Positions 17,547 through 26,944 of a DNA stretch of 64,000 nucleotides are shown one piece after another (within the stretch, counting starts at the first letter, position 1; every line of letters starts with the position of its first letter). The translations under genes and the position numbers were made by a program. The DNA is from an uncultured Cohaesibacter sp. (GTDB taxonomy: Bacteria; Pseudomonadota; Alphaproteobacteria; Rhizobiales; Cohaesibacteraceae), in contig NZ_OY821667.1 of the NCBI RefSeq assembly GCF_963682185.1, forward strand, positions 3,919,501 to 3,983,500, in the 5' to 3' direction. Under the pieces are notes generated by a model. It did not search any database. It was not told where the DNA came from and saw only the letters and a program-made list of their open reading frames with translations.

Positions 17547-19460
17547 ATGGACCAAAGAGTAAAAACCACCGACGCACCTGTCGCCGACATGATTACCCGG
17601 GCCGAAGCGCAAAATATCGAGACCGCCTATGATCGCTATCAGACGCAACAGCCACAGTGCGGATTCGGTACGCTTGGGCTATGTTGCCGCTTCTGCTGGA
17701 AAGGCCCTTGCCGGATTGATCCTTTTGGCAAAGGCCCGCAGCGCGGCATATGCGGCGCAGACCAGCACACGATTGTTGCCCGTCAACTGGCTCGCATGAT
17801 GGCAGCCGGTGCCAGTGCACACTCCGACCATGGTCGCCACATCCTGCATGCTCTGCGCAAGCTCGCCGATGGTGAAATCACCGACATGTATGAAATCAAG
17901 GATGAAGCGAAGCTCATTGCCACAGCCAAGCGCATGGGCATCAAGACCGATGATCGCGCCGTCATGGATGTCGCCAGGGATTTGGTCAAGTCGTCCTATG
18001 ATGACTTCGGCAATCAGGACGAAGACCGCGTAATGAGCTGGCTGAAGGTCTCTCTGCCGCAAAAACGCATTGATCTATTCAAGAAACTGGATGTACTCGC
18101 CCCCAACATCGACATGGCTATCGCCCAGACGGTATCGCGCACCAATGTGGGGTGTGATGCTGATCCGGCCAACATTATTCTGGGTGGCATTCGTGCTGCA
18201 ATCACCGACTTTGACGGTATGGTGCTGGCAACGGAACTCTCCGACATCCTGTTTGGCACCCCCAGCCCGGTTGTGAGTGAAGCTGATCTTGGCGTCATCA
18301 ACGAAAATGCCGTCAATATCGCGGTCAATGGACACAACCCGCTCGTTGCCGAGGCTGTCTGCGCGGTTGCCGCTCAGATGCAGGATCAGGCCAAGGCGCT
18401 TGGGGCCAAGGATGGCATCAACATCGTCGGCGTCTGCTGCACCGGCAACGAAGCGATGTTGCGTCACGGAGTGCCGATGGCTGCCAACTATCTCAGTCAG
18501 GAAATGGTGATGGTTACCGGCGCAATCGACGCGATGGTCGTCGACGTGCAGTGCATCATGCCAGGCATCGTGACCGTCGCTGACAACTTCCATACCGTTG
18601 TTATCACCACCCATGACGAGAACAAGATCCCGGGGGCCGTCCATAAGAGCGTGCATCCCGAGAATGCTCGCGCCGCAGCAGAGGATATCGTCAAGACCGC
18701 ACTTGAGGCCTATACCCGGCGCAATCCGGCCAATGTGTTGATACCCGAAGGCAAGGAAACCTGCATTGTCGGTTTCTCTACCGAGTCCATCGTTGAGGTT
18801 CTTCAGCGCATTAACGCGGAAGATCCGTTGAAGCCTCTGATCGATGCCATCGTGTCCGGCCAGATCAAGGGTGTCGCCCTCTTTGCGGGATGCAACACGA
18901 CCCAGATCGATCAGGACCGCAACTTCAAGGCCCTCGGTCGCGAATTGGCCAAGAAAGACGTGTTGCTGCTTGCCACCGGTTGCGGGGCAGGCGCGTTCGC
19001 CAAGGATGGCCTGATGACGCAGGAAGCGGTTGAAAAATTCGCAGGCCCCGGCCTCAAGTCTGTTCTCACAACCCTTGGAGAAGCCGCCGGTCTCAATGGC
19101 CCGCTGCCACTGGTTTTCCATATGGGATCCTGTGTTGACAACAGCCGCGCTGTAATGGTCGCCACCGCTCTGGCAGAAAAACTGGGCGTTGACCTGTCTG
19201 ACCTGCCGGTCGTTGCCAGTGCTCCGGAAGCCATGGCCGAGAAAGCCGTTGCCATCGGCAGCTGGTCTGTTGCTCTGGGCTTCCCAACCCATCTGGGCAA
19301 TATCCCGCAGATCATGGGCTCCGACCAGGTTGTTAAACTGGTCACCGAGACCAGCAAGGAACTGTTTGGTGGCTACTTCGTGGTGGATCCCGATCCAGAA
19401 AGCGCCGCCGAAACCCTCTATGAGGCCATTCTCGAGCGACGCAAGGCTTTGGGACTCTAA
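17547..19460 (+). CDS. cooS: Anaerobic Ni-Fe-S carbon monoxide dehydrogenase CooS
   Basis: Catalyses CO + H2O to CO2 + 2 e- + 2 H+ at the [NiFe4S] C-cluster. It has 637 residues from the ATG at 17547 (GGGAAG upstream); longer in-frame starts run through the preceding small gene. The D- and B-cluster cysteines are all present: Cys38 and Cys46 bridge the dimer D-cluster, and Cys47, Cys50, Cys55 and Cys69 ligate the B-cluster, matching the R. rubrum spacing with a three-residue offset. C-cluster region motifs such as FAGCNTTQIDQD, LATGCGAGAF and FHMGSCVDNSRA are intact. It is a monofunctional CODH, with no acetyl-CoA synthase genes nearby. Electrons go to CooF. Confidence 0.97.
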   Translation: MDQRVKTTDAPVADMITRAEAQNIETAYDRYQTQQPQCGFGTLGLCCRFCWKGPCRIDPFGKGPQRGICGADQHTIVARQLARMMAAGASAHSDHGRHILHALRKLADGEITDMYEIKDEAKLIATAKRMGIKTDDRAVMDVARDLVKSSYDDFGNQDEDRVMSWLKVSLPQKRIDLFKKLDVLAPNIDMAIAQTVSRTNVGCDADPANIILGGIRAAITDFDGMVLATELSDILFGTPSPVVSEADLGVINENAVNIAVNGHNPLVAEAVCAVAAQMQDQAKALGAKDGINIVGVCCTGNEAMLRHGVPMAANYLSQEMVMVTGAIDAMVVDVQCIMPGIVTVADNFHTVVITTHDENKIPGAVHKSVHPENARAAAEDIVKTALEAYTRRNPANVLIPEGKETCIVGFSTESIVEVLQRINAEDPLKPLIDAIVSGQIKGVALFAGCNTTQIDQDRNFKALGRELAKKDVLLLATGCGAGAFAKDGLMTQEAVEKFAGPGLKSVLTTLGEAAGLNGPLPLVFHMGSCVDNSRAVMVATALAEKLGVDLSDLPVVASAPEAMAEKAVAIGSWSVALGFPTHLGNIPQIMGSDQVVKLVTETSKELFGGYFVVDPDPESAAETLYEAILERRKALGL

Positions 19461-19477
19461 CTAAAAGCTCCCAAGAC

Positions 19478-19517
19478 GCAGGGCGGGTGCCTTTCAGGTC
19501 TTCTCAGCCCGCCCTGC
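19478..19517 (+). terminator. Intra-operon hairpin after cooS
   Basis: A perfect 10-bp GC stem GCAGGGCGGG/CCCGCCCTGC with a 20-nt loop begins 17 nt after the cooS stop. There is no T-run, so it probably stabilises the abundant cooS message and lowers downstream expression rather than ending the transcript. The remaining 66 bp before cooC show no promoter. Confidence 0.6.
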
Positions 19518-19583
19518 ATTCCACCGGATCTCCTCGATGAGGTCCTTTCGAGCAAAATTAAACTGATTGATGGGTGAAGCAGG

Positions 19584-20363
19584 ATGAAAATCGCGATTGC
19601 AGGCAAGGGGGGAGTGGGCAAAACGACCCTCACCAGCTTACTCGCCCGGTCTTTCTCCGCCGATGGCATTCGGGTTCTGGCAATTGATGCCGACCCGGAC
19701 GCCAATCTTGCCGGTGCAATCGGCATCGATGCAAATGTGCGCGAGACACTGGTGCCATTAGCGGACATGAAGGATTTGGCGGCTGAGCGAACCGGCCATG
19801 GCAGCGGCTTTGGCGGCTTTTTCAAGCTCAACCCGACCGTTGATGACTTGCCGGAAGAATTGTCGGTGAAATTCGAGGGCATCCGCGTGCTCTCCCTTGG
19901 CTTTATTCAGCACGGTGGCTCTGGCTGCGTCTGCCCGCAGCACACCATACTTCGCGCCCTTATGAGCCATATCCTGCTCAAGGAAGATGATGTCGTCCTG
20001 ATGGATATGGATGCGGGTGTTGAGCATCTGGGACGAGGAACCTCGGAAGCGGTGGATCTGCTGATCGTTGTCGTTGAACCGGGGCGCAGAAGCCTGGAAA
20101 CGGCGGCGCAAATCGAGCGCTTGGCGGCAGATCTCGGCATCGCAAAGATCGCCTATGTCGGCTCGAAGATCCGTGATGATGATGACCTCGATTTTCTCAC
20201 CAAGGCGCTTGAGAACAAGAATTTTCTTGGAGCCTTGCGGTTGAGCGAAGCCATCCGGGATGCCGATCGCAATGATCGCGCGCCTTTTGACCAAACCGGT
20301 GCTCCACTGGCCGAAATTCAATCGATCCGCGAACGCATAGAAGAACTCACGGCCGATGCGTGA
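19584..20363 (+). CDS. cooC: CO dehydrogenase nickel-insertion ATPase CooC
   Basis: MinD/ArsA-type ATPase that loads nickel into the CooS C-cluster. It has 259 residues. The deviant Walker A motif is at the N-terminus (AGKGGVGKTT), and the metal-binding CxC pair is Cys115 and Cys117 in GGSGCVCPQH, which bridges the dimer. DADPDANL is the switch region. The ATG at 19584 gives the standard MKIAIAGKGGVGK start. It is followed by cooT and cooJ as in R. rubrum, so the accessory set cooCTJ is complete. Confidence 0.96.
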   Translation: MKIAIAGKGGVGKTTLTSLLARSFSADGIRVLAIDADPDANLAGAIGIDANVRETLVPLADMKDLAAERTGHGSGFGGFFKLNPTVDDLPEELSVKFEGIRVLSLGFIQHGGSGCVCPQHTILRALMSHILLKEDDVVLMDMDAGVEHLGRGTSEAVDLLIVVVEPGRRSLETAAQIERLAADLGIAKIAYVGSKIRDDDDLDFLTKALENKNFLGALRLSEAIRDADRNDRAPFDQTGAPLAEIQSIRERIEELTADA

Positions 20364-20380
20364 CGTGAAAGGATACAGAC

Positions 20381-20596
20381 ATGTGCCTGATGAAACTTGA
20401 ATATACCCCCGAAGATGGAAATGCCATTCGCATCGAAAATGTCTTTAACGTCCGGACCACAGACGAGGGGCTTGTCGTTGAAACCCTGCTTGATGGTAGA
20501 CATATATTGCCCGCCTTCAAACTGGTCGCTCTGGATTGTTCGCAAGGCTGGATCAGAGTTTCTCCCGCGATGGCAGGAGAATTGGCACATGTGTGA
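20381..20596 (+). CDS. cooT: Nickel-binding CODH accessory protein CooT
   Basis: Small SH3-like nickel-binding protein of 71 residues, involved in nickel supply to CooS. The conserved Cys2, which ligates nickel in the R. rubrum dimer, is present (MCLMKLEYT). The start is fixed by that MC terminus, with AGGATACAG upstream. It lies 17 bases after cooC, and its end overlaps the cooJ start by eight bases. Identification rests on size, the MC start and its place between cooC and cooJ. Confidence 0.85.
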   Translation: MCLMKLEYTPEDGNAIRIENVFNVRTTDEGLVVETLLDGRHILPAFKLVALDCSQGWIRVSPAMAGELAHV

Positions 20597-20954
20597 CCAC
20601 GACCATGACCATAACCATGTCAATGGCTGCCACCATCAACACCCCGATGGCCATTCTCACGCCTCTCAGCAGTCGCACGATGACGCTTCGACAGAGGGAG
20701 CGGCTCAACCCGCTCCTTTGGACTTTCACCGCGCGGGCGCACTGGTTAGCCATTGGGCGATCCATCTGGAACAGCATGCGGGCGAAATAGAGCAAGTGTT
20801 GTTAGTGGCGCAAGGGGGCGACCGGTCTGTTTGGAACCGTTTGAAGGATGCCCAAATGAAAATGCTGGAAGCCTCAACTCTTCTGCAGCAAGCAGCAGAT
20901 CAGCTTACCTCCGACACGGATCTGCCTTCAGGGCCGGTCCATAATCATCGATAA
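20589..20954 (+). CDS. cooJ: Histidine-rich nickel chaperone CooJ, permuted layout
   Basis: Nickel-binding protein of 121 residues. The first about 30 residues are His/Asp-rich (MCDHDHDHNHVNGC and HHQHPDGHSH). Residues from about 50 to 110 are helical, with the high-affinity nickel motif HWxxHxxxH seen as HWAIHLEQH. In R. rubrum CooJ the His-rich segment is C-terminal, so the order of the two nickel-binding parts is reversed here; only a PVHNHR tail remains at the C-terminus. The ATG at 20589 overlaps the end of cooT. Confidence in CooJ identity comes from the nickel motif plus position. Confidence 0.82.
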   Translation: MCDHDHDHNHVNGCHHQHPDGHSHASQQSHDDASTEGAAQPAPLDFHRAGALVSHWAIHLEQHAGEIEQVLLVAQGGDRSVWNRLKDAQMKMLEASTLLQQAADQLTSDTDLPSGPVHNHR

Positions 20955-20969
20955 TCGGGGAGAGCGACC

Positions 20970-21731
20970 ATGTGCGGAAATTGCGGCTGCAGCCATCATG
21001 ACCATCCTCATCATCACGGTGGCCATCACCATCATCATGCCGATCATATAGTGGAGCCGGTGCTGGAAGTTGACGTTTTGGAAGACATTCTGGCAGGCAA
21101 TGATCAGATTGCTCTGGAAATTCGAGACGCACTCGCCGAAAGGGGCCTTTTGGGGCTCAATCTCATGTCGTCACCCGGTTCGGGCAAGACACGATTGCTC
21201 GAAGAGACCGCCGAGCGGATAGGCGCCAGTGCAATGGCGGTAATCGAAGGCGATCTGGAAACAGAAAATGACGCCAATCGCATTCGGGCCCGCGGCGTTC
21301 CTGCCTTTCAGATTTCAACCGGTTCAGCCTGTCATCTGGATGCGTCAATGGTCGCGCATGGCCTCGACCATCTTCAATGGCAGATGACCGATTATCTCTT
21401 CATCGAGAATGTTGGCAATCTGATCTGTCCGGCAACATTTGATCTCGGCCAGCATCGCAATGTGGTGCTGCTGTCCGTTACGGAAGGCGCGGACAAAGCG
21501 GAAAAATACCCTGTCATGTTTCGCGCCGCCGACTGTGTGCTGATCACAAAGGCTGACTTGCTGCCGGTGATCGAGGAGTTCGATCTTGAGGACGCCAAAC
21601 GGTCCATTCGGCAGGTCAACCCCGACGCTCCGATCATCACATTATCCAGTAAGTCCGGTGAGGGGGTCCAATCCTGGCTCGACTGGCTCGCAAGCCAATT
21701 GGCATCCACGATCAGAAAGACGAGTGACTAA
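20970..21731 (+). CDS. hypB: Hydrogenase nickel incorporation GTPase HypB
   Basis: SIMIBI-class GTPase of 253 residues that with HypA inserts nickel into the hydrogenase large subunit. It has an N-terminal CGNCGC high-affinity metal motif, then a histidine-rich stretch (about residues 8-30) for nickel storage. The P-loop is SSPGSGKT and the base-specificity motif is TKADL. Metal-site residues CHLDASMV of the G domain are intact. The gene follows cooJ by 15 bases and precedes cooM by two, which is unusual: hypB is embedded inside the coo genes, physically linking CODH and hydrogenase maturation. Confidence 0.96.
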   Translation: MCGNCGCSHHDHPHHHGGHHHHHADHIVEPVLEVDVLEDILAGNDQIALEIRDALAERGLLGLNLMSSPGSGKTRLLEETAERIGASAMAVIEGDLETENDANRIRARGVPAFQISTGSACHLDASMVAHGLDHLQWQMTDYLFIENVGNLICPATFDLGQHRNVVLLSVTEGADKAEKYPVMFRAADCVLITKADLLPVIEEFDLEDAKRSIRQVNPDAPIITLSSKSGEGVQSWLDWLASQLASTIRKTSD

Positions 21732-21733
21732 AG

Positions 21734-24700
21734 ATGCACACTCCTGAAATGTTAGTTTATCAGCCGTGGCTTGCCTATCTTGGTACTGCACTGCTGTTGG
21801 CGGGGGAATTGTTTGCCCTGTTGTACTGGCGCGATTTGAAGCGCGTCCTGTTCCTCTCGACCATTGCCGAGATAGGTTTCGCTCTCATCGGGTTTGCTCT
21901 TGCCGGCACCGGACCTCTGGCTGGTGGCATGCATATTGTCTATCAGCTCGTCATGCGGCTCCTGGTCATTCTGGCGGCAGGCCAGCTGGCATCTCGATCC
22001 GGTGGATGGCGCTGCGACACGCTTCGCGGCAGCGGGCGAGCCATGCCATTTTTCGGGATTTCTCTGGCTTTCGGTCTGTTTTCCCTGCTTGGACTCTCGC
22101 CCTTCAAGGGGGCTATGAGCCGGTTTCTTGTGGTTTACGAACTGGTGGGCGAAGACCTTTGGTTTCTCGCAGGCGCGGCCACATTGGCCAGTATCATTGC
22201 GGGGATCTATTCGATCCGCATCATTCAGGAGATCTGCTTTGCGCAGCCAGAGCAAGTTGAAACCTTGCCTCAATCCACACAGGCTTCTGCTCATAGTGAT
22301 TTTTCCTTCACCTCTCCGGTGAGCTGGTTCCTCATGCTGCTGTGCCTCTTGACGGCGCTGATGAATTTCTTTCCCGAACCGGTTGCCCATGTGGCCAAGT
22401 TGTTGTTCGGGCTGCATTCCGAGTTGCCGCATATTGAGGGGCCATGGCCGATGCTGTCGGTGCCGCCCTATGTCGGCGCCTTCGGTCTGCTCCTGATCGG
22501 CCTCTTCTCCGAGCGTCTGCGCAATGGGGCCGCGATCCTTCTTGCTGCGGCGACACTCGGGACAATTGTGCTGTCTGGCGGCCATGATCCGGTTTCCTAC
22601 CTGTTTGCCCTGTTGTTTGCAGTCGTGATGCTGGCTGTCACGGTCTATTCCGTTGCCTATATGGATCACGAGCGCGACAGAAACGCCTACTATTTCTTCC
22701 TCTTCCTGATGTCGGGCAGCCTGATCGGCCTTGCCATGGCCGAAGATATTGGTTCCTTCTACATGTTCTGGGAGCTGATGACCTGGTCAAGCTATCTGCT
22801 GATCGTCCAACCGCGCACGCGCGAGGCGCTCCTTGCCGGTGAGCGCTATTTTGTCATGTGTCTTGGCGGTGCCTATGTCATGCTGCTGGGGCTGATCTGG
22901 TTGGCCAGAGAGGTTGGCGGTTTCGACTTCTCCATCGTATACGCCCATGCCACTTCGCTTGAACCGATCACGGCAACCCTCATCGGCCTGTTGCTCTTTG
23001 TCGGCTTCGCGGTCAAGGCTGGCGTGGTGCCTCTGCATAGCTGGCTTCCTGTGGCGCATCCGGCCGCGCCATCGCCCGTTTCCGCGCCACTGTCCTCCAT
23101 TCTCACCAAGGCAGGACTTCTGGGAACCATCAAGTTGATTATTTTGGGACTGGCTCTTGTGAACCTTCACAGCCTGTCCATGGCGATCGTGGCACTCGGC
23201 ATCCTGTCGTTGCTATATGGGGAGATCATGGCGTGGCGGCAGTCTGACCTGAAGCGGATGCTGGCCTATTCAACCATCGCACAGGTTGGAGAGATCGTGG
23301 CTCTGGTCGGTTTGGCAACCACTCTGTCAACAACCGCCGGACTGACGCATATTCTGACCCATGGCATGATGAAGACGCTGTTGTTCCTTGGCGCGGGCGC
23401 ATTTATCTATCGTGCCGGATCACGCCAGATTGCAGATCTCGCCGGGATCGGCCGTGCCATGCCTGTCACCGCCTTGGCCTTTACCCTTGGCCTATTGGCG
23501 ATCATGGGGTTGCCGCCTTTTGCCGGATTTTACAGCAAGTTTCTGATGATCCATGCCAGCATTTCAGCTGGAATGCCTGCTGTCGCAGCTGCCTTGCTTG
23601 TGGGTGGTGTGATCGGAGTGCTTTACTATGGTCGCCTGATCAGGGTTATCCTTTTCGATCCAGCTTCCCAGAGCAGCGCATCTGGTACGCCCGCACCCTT
23701 GTTGATGCAATTGCCACTTGCTGCGTTGGCTCTTTTACTGCTCGCGGGCGGATTGATGCCTGATACGTTGCTTTCTCTGGCGGCGCAGGCAGGCCAGCGT
23801 ATCGCCGAAATTTTGGATGTTACTCCGGCCGCTGGCGATGCGCTGGGTGCGATCACCTTGCATGTCACTTGGCCATCGGCTGCGATTGCCTGCGCAATTG
23901 GTGCCGTGCTGACCTATCTCTGCCGTGGCAATCTTCGTCCCTTCGCGGCTCCTGTCGCCATCCTGACGCTGATTGTCGCCGGATTTCTTCTGTATGGCGA
24001 GCGCAGTATGTTCGAGCCGTTGACGCTGGCCTTTGCCTCGATTGTGCTGGGATTGGGCCTGCTCAACATTCTCTACACCGTGGGCTACTTTGCCCATCAC
24101 GGACATAGGATGGAACGGTTCCTTGCCAGCTTCATTCTCATGATCGGCGGTCTTGTGGGAATTGCCCGTGCCGATGATCTGTTCAGTTTCTTTTTCTTCT
24201 GGGAAATTATGAGCAGCTGGGCGCTCTATTTCGCCATCACCCACGAGGAAACCGCCGAGGCCTTGAGAGAGGGGTTCAAATACTTCCTGTTCAACATGAT
24301 CGGGGCGAGCTTCCTGTTCTTCGGTGTGGCAACACTCGCGGTGGGCGCCAAGTCCCTCTCGTTTGATGCAGTCCGGGTCGCAGCCCAAACCATGCCACTT
24401 TGGACCCTTGGTCTCGGCCTTGGTTCGGCCTTGCTCGGCTTTGCCATGAAGGCCGCGATGCTAACCGTGCGGGTTGATTATCAGATGCATCCGGCCACAG
24501 CGCCGACGCCTGTCTCTGGCTATATTTCGGCTGTGCTGCTCAAGAGCGGTCCGGTCTTTGCCTTCAAATTCCTGATGCTGATGGGTCTTGGTGTTCTTGC
24601 CAGCCGCTTCGGTCTGCTTGCCCGCATCGAGCCGTTTAACTACGCGCTCGTGCTGATCGGGGCAACGACAGCCCTCTATGCGGGGCTGATGGCTGTCATC

Positions 24701-25534
24701 CAGACCGGCATCAAGAGGCTGCTGATCTATTCCACCGTGGCCCAGCTCGGTTATGTGATGTGCGCGCTGGCTCTTGGTGACAGCTTGTCTGTTGCTGGCG
24801 GTTTGGCCCATATCGCAAACCACGCCTTGCTGAAGAATACGTTGTTTCTGGCAGCTGGTGCCATTCTGGCTCAGGCGCATGTTACCTCCCTTGATGATCT
24901 GGGAGGGCTTGCCAAAAGGATGCCTGTCACCTTCGCAATGTTCCTGTTCGCCGGGCTTTCGCTATCAGGCATACCCCCCTTCAATGGACTTGGCTCCAAG
25001 TGGCTGATCTATGAAGGCGCCATGCTATCGGGCCATCCCTTCGTCGCCATCATGCTGATGGGGGCAAGCCTGACGACACTTGCTGCCGTGCTCAAGTTTG
25101 CCCATGCAGGCTTCATGGGGGCGCCATCGGCAGTCTCGGCCAAAATGCATGAGGCTCCATGGACCATGTTGCTGCCAATGCTGGCCATGAATGGCGTGTC
25201 ACTTGCCATCAGCCTGTTTCCCGGACTTTTGCTCGTTCCTGTCTCCCGTATTCAGGTCGCGCTTGGTCTTGATCCGGTCACCGCGAGTTGGTTCGGTCCG
25301 CTGCCCGGCCCCTATGGTTGGCATCCGCTGGTGCTGATCATTCCATTTGCACTCATAATGCTCGCCGGATGGGCGCTGATGGTTCTGCCCGGCCGAGGCT
25401 TCAAACGAGTGCATTCCCACTCCTGCGGCGTCGATATTGACCCGCTGAAAACACGTGTCGCCTCCGCGGACCTCTACGCAACCCCGGATCGTCTCATTCG
25501 CAAAGTGCTATTCGTTCAAGGAGCAGGCAAATGA
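21734..25534 (+). CDS. cooM: CO-induced hydrogenase membrane subunit CooM
   Basis: Very large integral membrane protein, 1266 residues, the same size class as R. rubrum CooM. It is the ion-translocating arm of the Ech-type hydrogenase and is related to complex I NuoL/M/N and Mrp antiporters. Repeated antiporter signatures show a fused arrangement: a partial module (about 90-140, GLSPFKGAMSRFL), a complete one (about 300-620, LTHILTHGMMKTLLFLGAG then GLPPFAGFYSKFLM) and a second complete one (about 790-1110, GLAHIANHALLKNTLFLAAG then GIPPFNGLGSKWL). It starts two bases after hypB and overlaps cooK by ATGA. Confidence 0.95.
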   Translation: MHTPEMLVYQPWLAYLGTALLLAGELFALLYWRDLKRVLFLSTIAEIGFALIGFALAGTGPLAGGMHIVYQLVMRLLVILAAGQLASRSGGWRCDTLRGSGRAMPFFGISLAFGLFSLLGLSPFKGAMSRFLVVYELVGEDLWFLAGAATLASIIAGIYSIRIIQEICFAQPEQVETLPQSTQASAHSDFSFTSPVSWFLMLLCLLTALMNFFPEPVAHVAKLLFGLHSELPHIEGPWPMLSVPPYVGAFGLLLIGLFSERLRNGAAILLAAATLGTIVLSGGHDPVSYLFALLFAVVMLAVTVYSVAYMDHERDRNAYYFFLFLMSGSLIGLAMAEDIGSFYMFWELMTWSSYLLIVQPRTREALLAGERYFVMCLGGAYVMLLGLIWLAREVGGFDFSIVYAHATSLEPITATLIGLLLFVGFAVKAGVVPLHSWLPVAHPAAPSPVSAPLSSILTKAGLLGTIKLIILGLALVNLHSLSMAIVALGILSLLYGEIMAWRQSDLKRMLAYSTIAQVGEIVALVGLATTLSTTAGLTHILTHGMMKTLLFLGAGAFIYRAGSRQIADLAGIGRAMPVTALAFTLGLLAIMGLPPFAGFYSKFLMIHASISAGMPAVAAALLVGGVIGVLYYGRLIRVILFDPASQSSASGTPAPLLMQLPLAALALLLLAGGLMPDTLLSLAAQAGQRIAEILDVTPAAGDALGAITLHVTWPSAAIACAIGAVLTYLCRGNLRPFAAPVAILTLIVAGFLLYGERSMFEPLTLAFASIVLGLGLLNILYTVGYFAHHGHRMERFLASFILMIGGLVGIARADDLFSFFFFWEIMSSWALYFAITHEETAEALREGFKYFLFNMIGASFLFFGVATLAVGAKSLSFDAVRVAAQTMPLWTLGLGLGSALLGFAMKAAMLTVRVDYQMHPATAPTPVSGYISAVLLKSGPVFAFKFLMLMGLGVLASRFGLLARIEPFNYALVLIGATTALYAGLMAVIQTGIKRLLIYSTVAQLGYVMCALALGDSLSVAGGLAHIANHALLKNTLFLAAGAILAQAHVTSLDDLGGLAKRMPVTFAMFLFAGLSLSGIPPFNGLGSKWLIYEGAMLSGHPFVAIMLMGASLTTLAAVLKFAHAGFMGAPSAVSAKMHEAPWTMLLPMLAMNGVSLAISLFPGLLLVPVSRIQVALGLDPVTASWFGPLPGPYGWHPLVLIIPFALIMLAGWALMVLPGRGFKRVHSHSCGVDIDPLKTRVASADLYATPDRLIRKVLFVQGAGK

Positions 25535-26499
25535 CAAGCACCTTTTCAAGTGTCCTGTCCATGGAGACCCTTATCTCCTTCTTCGCGGCCAGCCTGTTCG
25601 GCATCGCCTTCAGCCTGTTTCTCAAAGGCGTAGATCGCAAGCTGATCGCACGCCTTCAGGGACGGCAGGGACCGCCCCTCGGGCAGCCCTTCCACGATGT
25701 CGCAAAACTGATGCGCAAACAGATCCTCATCCCCGATGACAGCGTCAGCATCCTGTTTTTGGCCGTGCCTATGCTGGGTGTTGCCTCTATGGTTCTGGCA
25801 GTCTGTTTGCTGCCGTTCCCTCTCTGGCATCCCCTGGCATTTGGCGGCGACCTTCTTGTGCTGCTCTATTTGATGACGGTGCCGGGCATTGCCATCATGC
25901 TCGCAGGGTCGTCTTCAGGCTCGGTCTATGGCTCACTCGGTTTCTCGCGGGAAATGTCGCTGATTCTTGCCTACGAGGGCCCACTGCTGTTTGCACTGGT
26001 CTCCGTTGCCATTTTCGTCGGCCAGTCCACGGGGTCCTTTGCGGTCTTCTCGCTCAGCGAAATTGTGGCCTATCAGAAAGCCCACGGCCCGTTGCTGCTC
26101 GAGCCCTTCATGTGGCCCGCTTTGCTGACCTATCTCGCTTGCCTTCCGGCAACGCTGGGTGTCGGGCCATTTGATATCGCCGAAGCGGAGACGGAAATTC
26201 TTGAAGGACCGCTAATCGAATATTCCGGTCCACCCCTTGCTTTCCTGCAGCTCATGCAAGCCATGCAGCGTCTTGTGGTGTTGGCTCTGGGTGTCATCCT
26301 GTTTGCGCCGAACGGACCCGATGGCGTTCTTGGGTTGCTGGTCTTTGTGGTCAAACTGTCTCTGTTTGCCGCCGTCGCGATCACCCTGTTGCGCGCGTCA
26401 ATGGGGCGTATGCGCATCGATCAGGCGTTTCTCTTCTTCTTCACATGGCCAGAAGCTCTTGGCTTCATTGGCCTGATCCTGATTTTCGCTTTTGTGTAG
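25531..26499 (+). CDS. cooK: CO-induced hydrogenase membrane subunit CooK (NuoH-like)
   Basis: Membrane anchor of 322 residues with about eight helices, homologous to complex I NuoH and EchB. The conserved cytoplasmic loop GRQGPPLGQPFHDVAKLMRK and the acidic segment GPFDIAEAETEILEGPLIEY, thought to couple electron transfer to proton movement, are intact. The ATG overlaps the cooM stop (ATGA). It links the hydrophilic CooLXUH module to CooM. Confidence 0.95.
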   Translation: MTSTFSSVLSMETLISFFAASLFGIAFSLFLKGVDRKLIARLQGRQGPPLGQPFHDVAKLMRKQILIPDDSVSILFLAVPMLGVASMVLAVCLLPFPLWHPLAFGGDLLVLLYLMTVPGIAIMLAGSSSGSVYGSLGFSREMSLILAYEGPLLFALVSVAIFVGQSTGSFAVFSLSEIVAYQKAHGPLLLEPFMWPALLTYLACLPATLGVGPFDIAEAETEILEGPLIEYSGPPLAFLQLMQAMQRLVVLALGVILFAPNGPDGVLGLLVFVVKLSLFAAVAITLLRASMGRMRIDQAFLFFFTWPEALGFIGLILIFAFV

Positions 26500-26509
26500 A
26501 GGTGTATGA

Positions 26510-26944
26510 ATGTTTAAGTCCCTTACCCCCTCTGCCGCCCGGTCGCCGTGGCTCTACCGCATCAATGCGGGGTCTTGCAACGGCTGCGATGTGGAACTGG
26601 CAACAACCGCGCTCATTCCCCGCTACGACGTTGAGCGATTGGGCTGCAAATATTGTGGCAGCCCGAAACATGCCGACATCGTGCTGATCACCGGGCTGAT
26701 GACCAAACCGCTCTATGACAAGGTTATGCGTCTTTATTCCGAGGTACCCGATCCTAAGGTAACCGTCGCTGTTGGCATCTGTCCGGTCAGTGGCTGTGTC
26801 TATGCAGACAGCTATCAGGTGGTCGGCCCCGTCGATAAGCACATCCCCATTGATGTCAATATTCTGGGCTGCCCACCCCGACCACAGGCCATCATCGCCG
26901 GACTGGCAGATGCGATCACTCTCTGGAAGGAGCGGATCTCATGA
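26510..26944 (+). CDS. cooL: CO-induced hydrogenase small subunit CooL (NuoB-like)
   Basis: [NiFe] hydrogenase small subunit of 144 residues, carrying the proximal [4Fe-4S] cluster next to the CooH active site. Cluster cysteines are in GSCNGCDVE, GICPVSGCVY and LGCPPRPQA. The short, single-cluster form is typical of energy-converting (Ech-type) hydrogenases and complex I NuoB. It begins ten bases after cooK and overlaps cooX by ATGA. Confidence 0.96.
   Translation: MFKSLTPSAARSPWLYRINAGSCNGCDVELATTALIPRYDVERLGCKYCGSPKHADIVLITGLMTKPLYDKVMRLYSEVPDPKVTVAVGICPVSGCVYADSYQVVGPVDKHIPIDVNILGCPPRPQAIIAGLADAITLWKERIS

Noticed and set aside
18075-19292. A 405-codon open frame antisense to cooS
   Set aside because: It lies wholly opposite a highly conserved gene, has no ribosome site and no recognisable motifs; it results from the codon bias of cooS.
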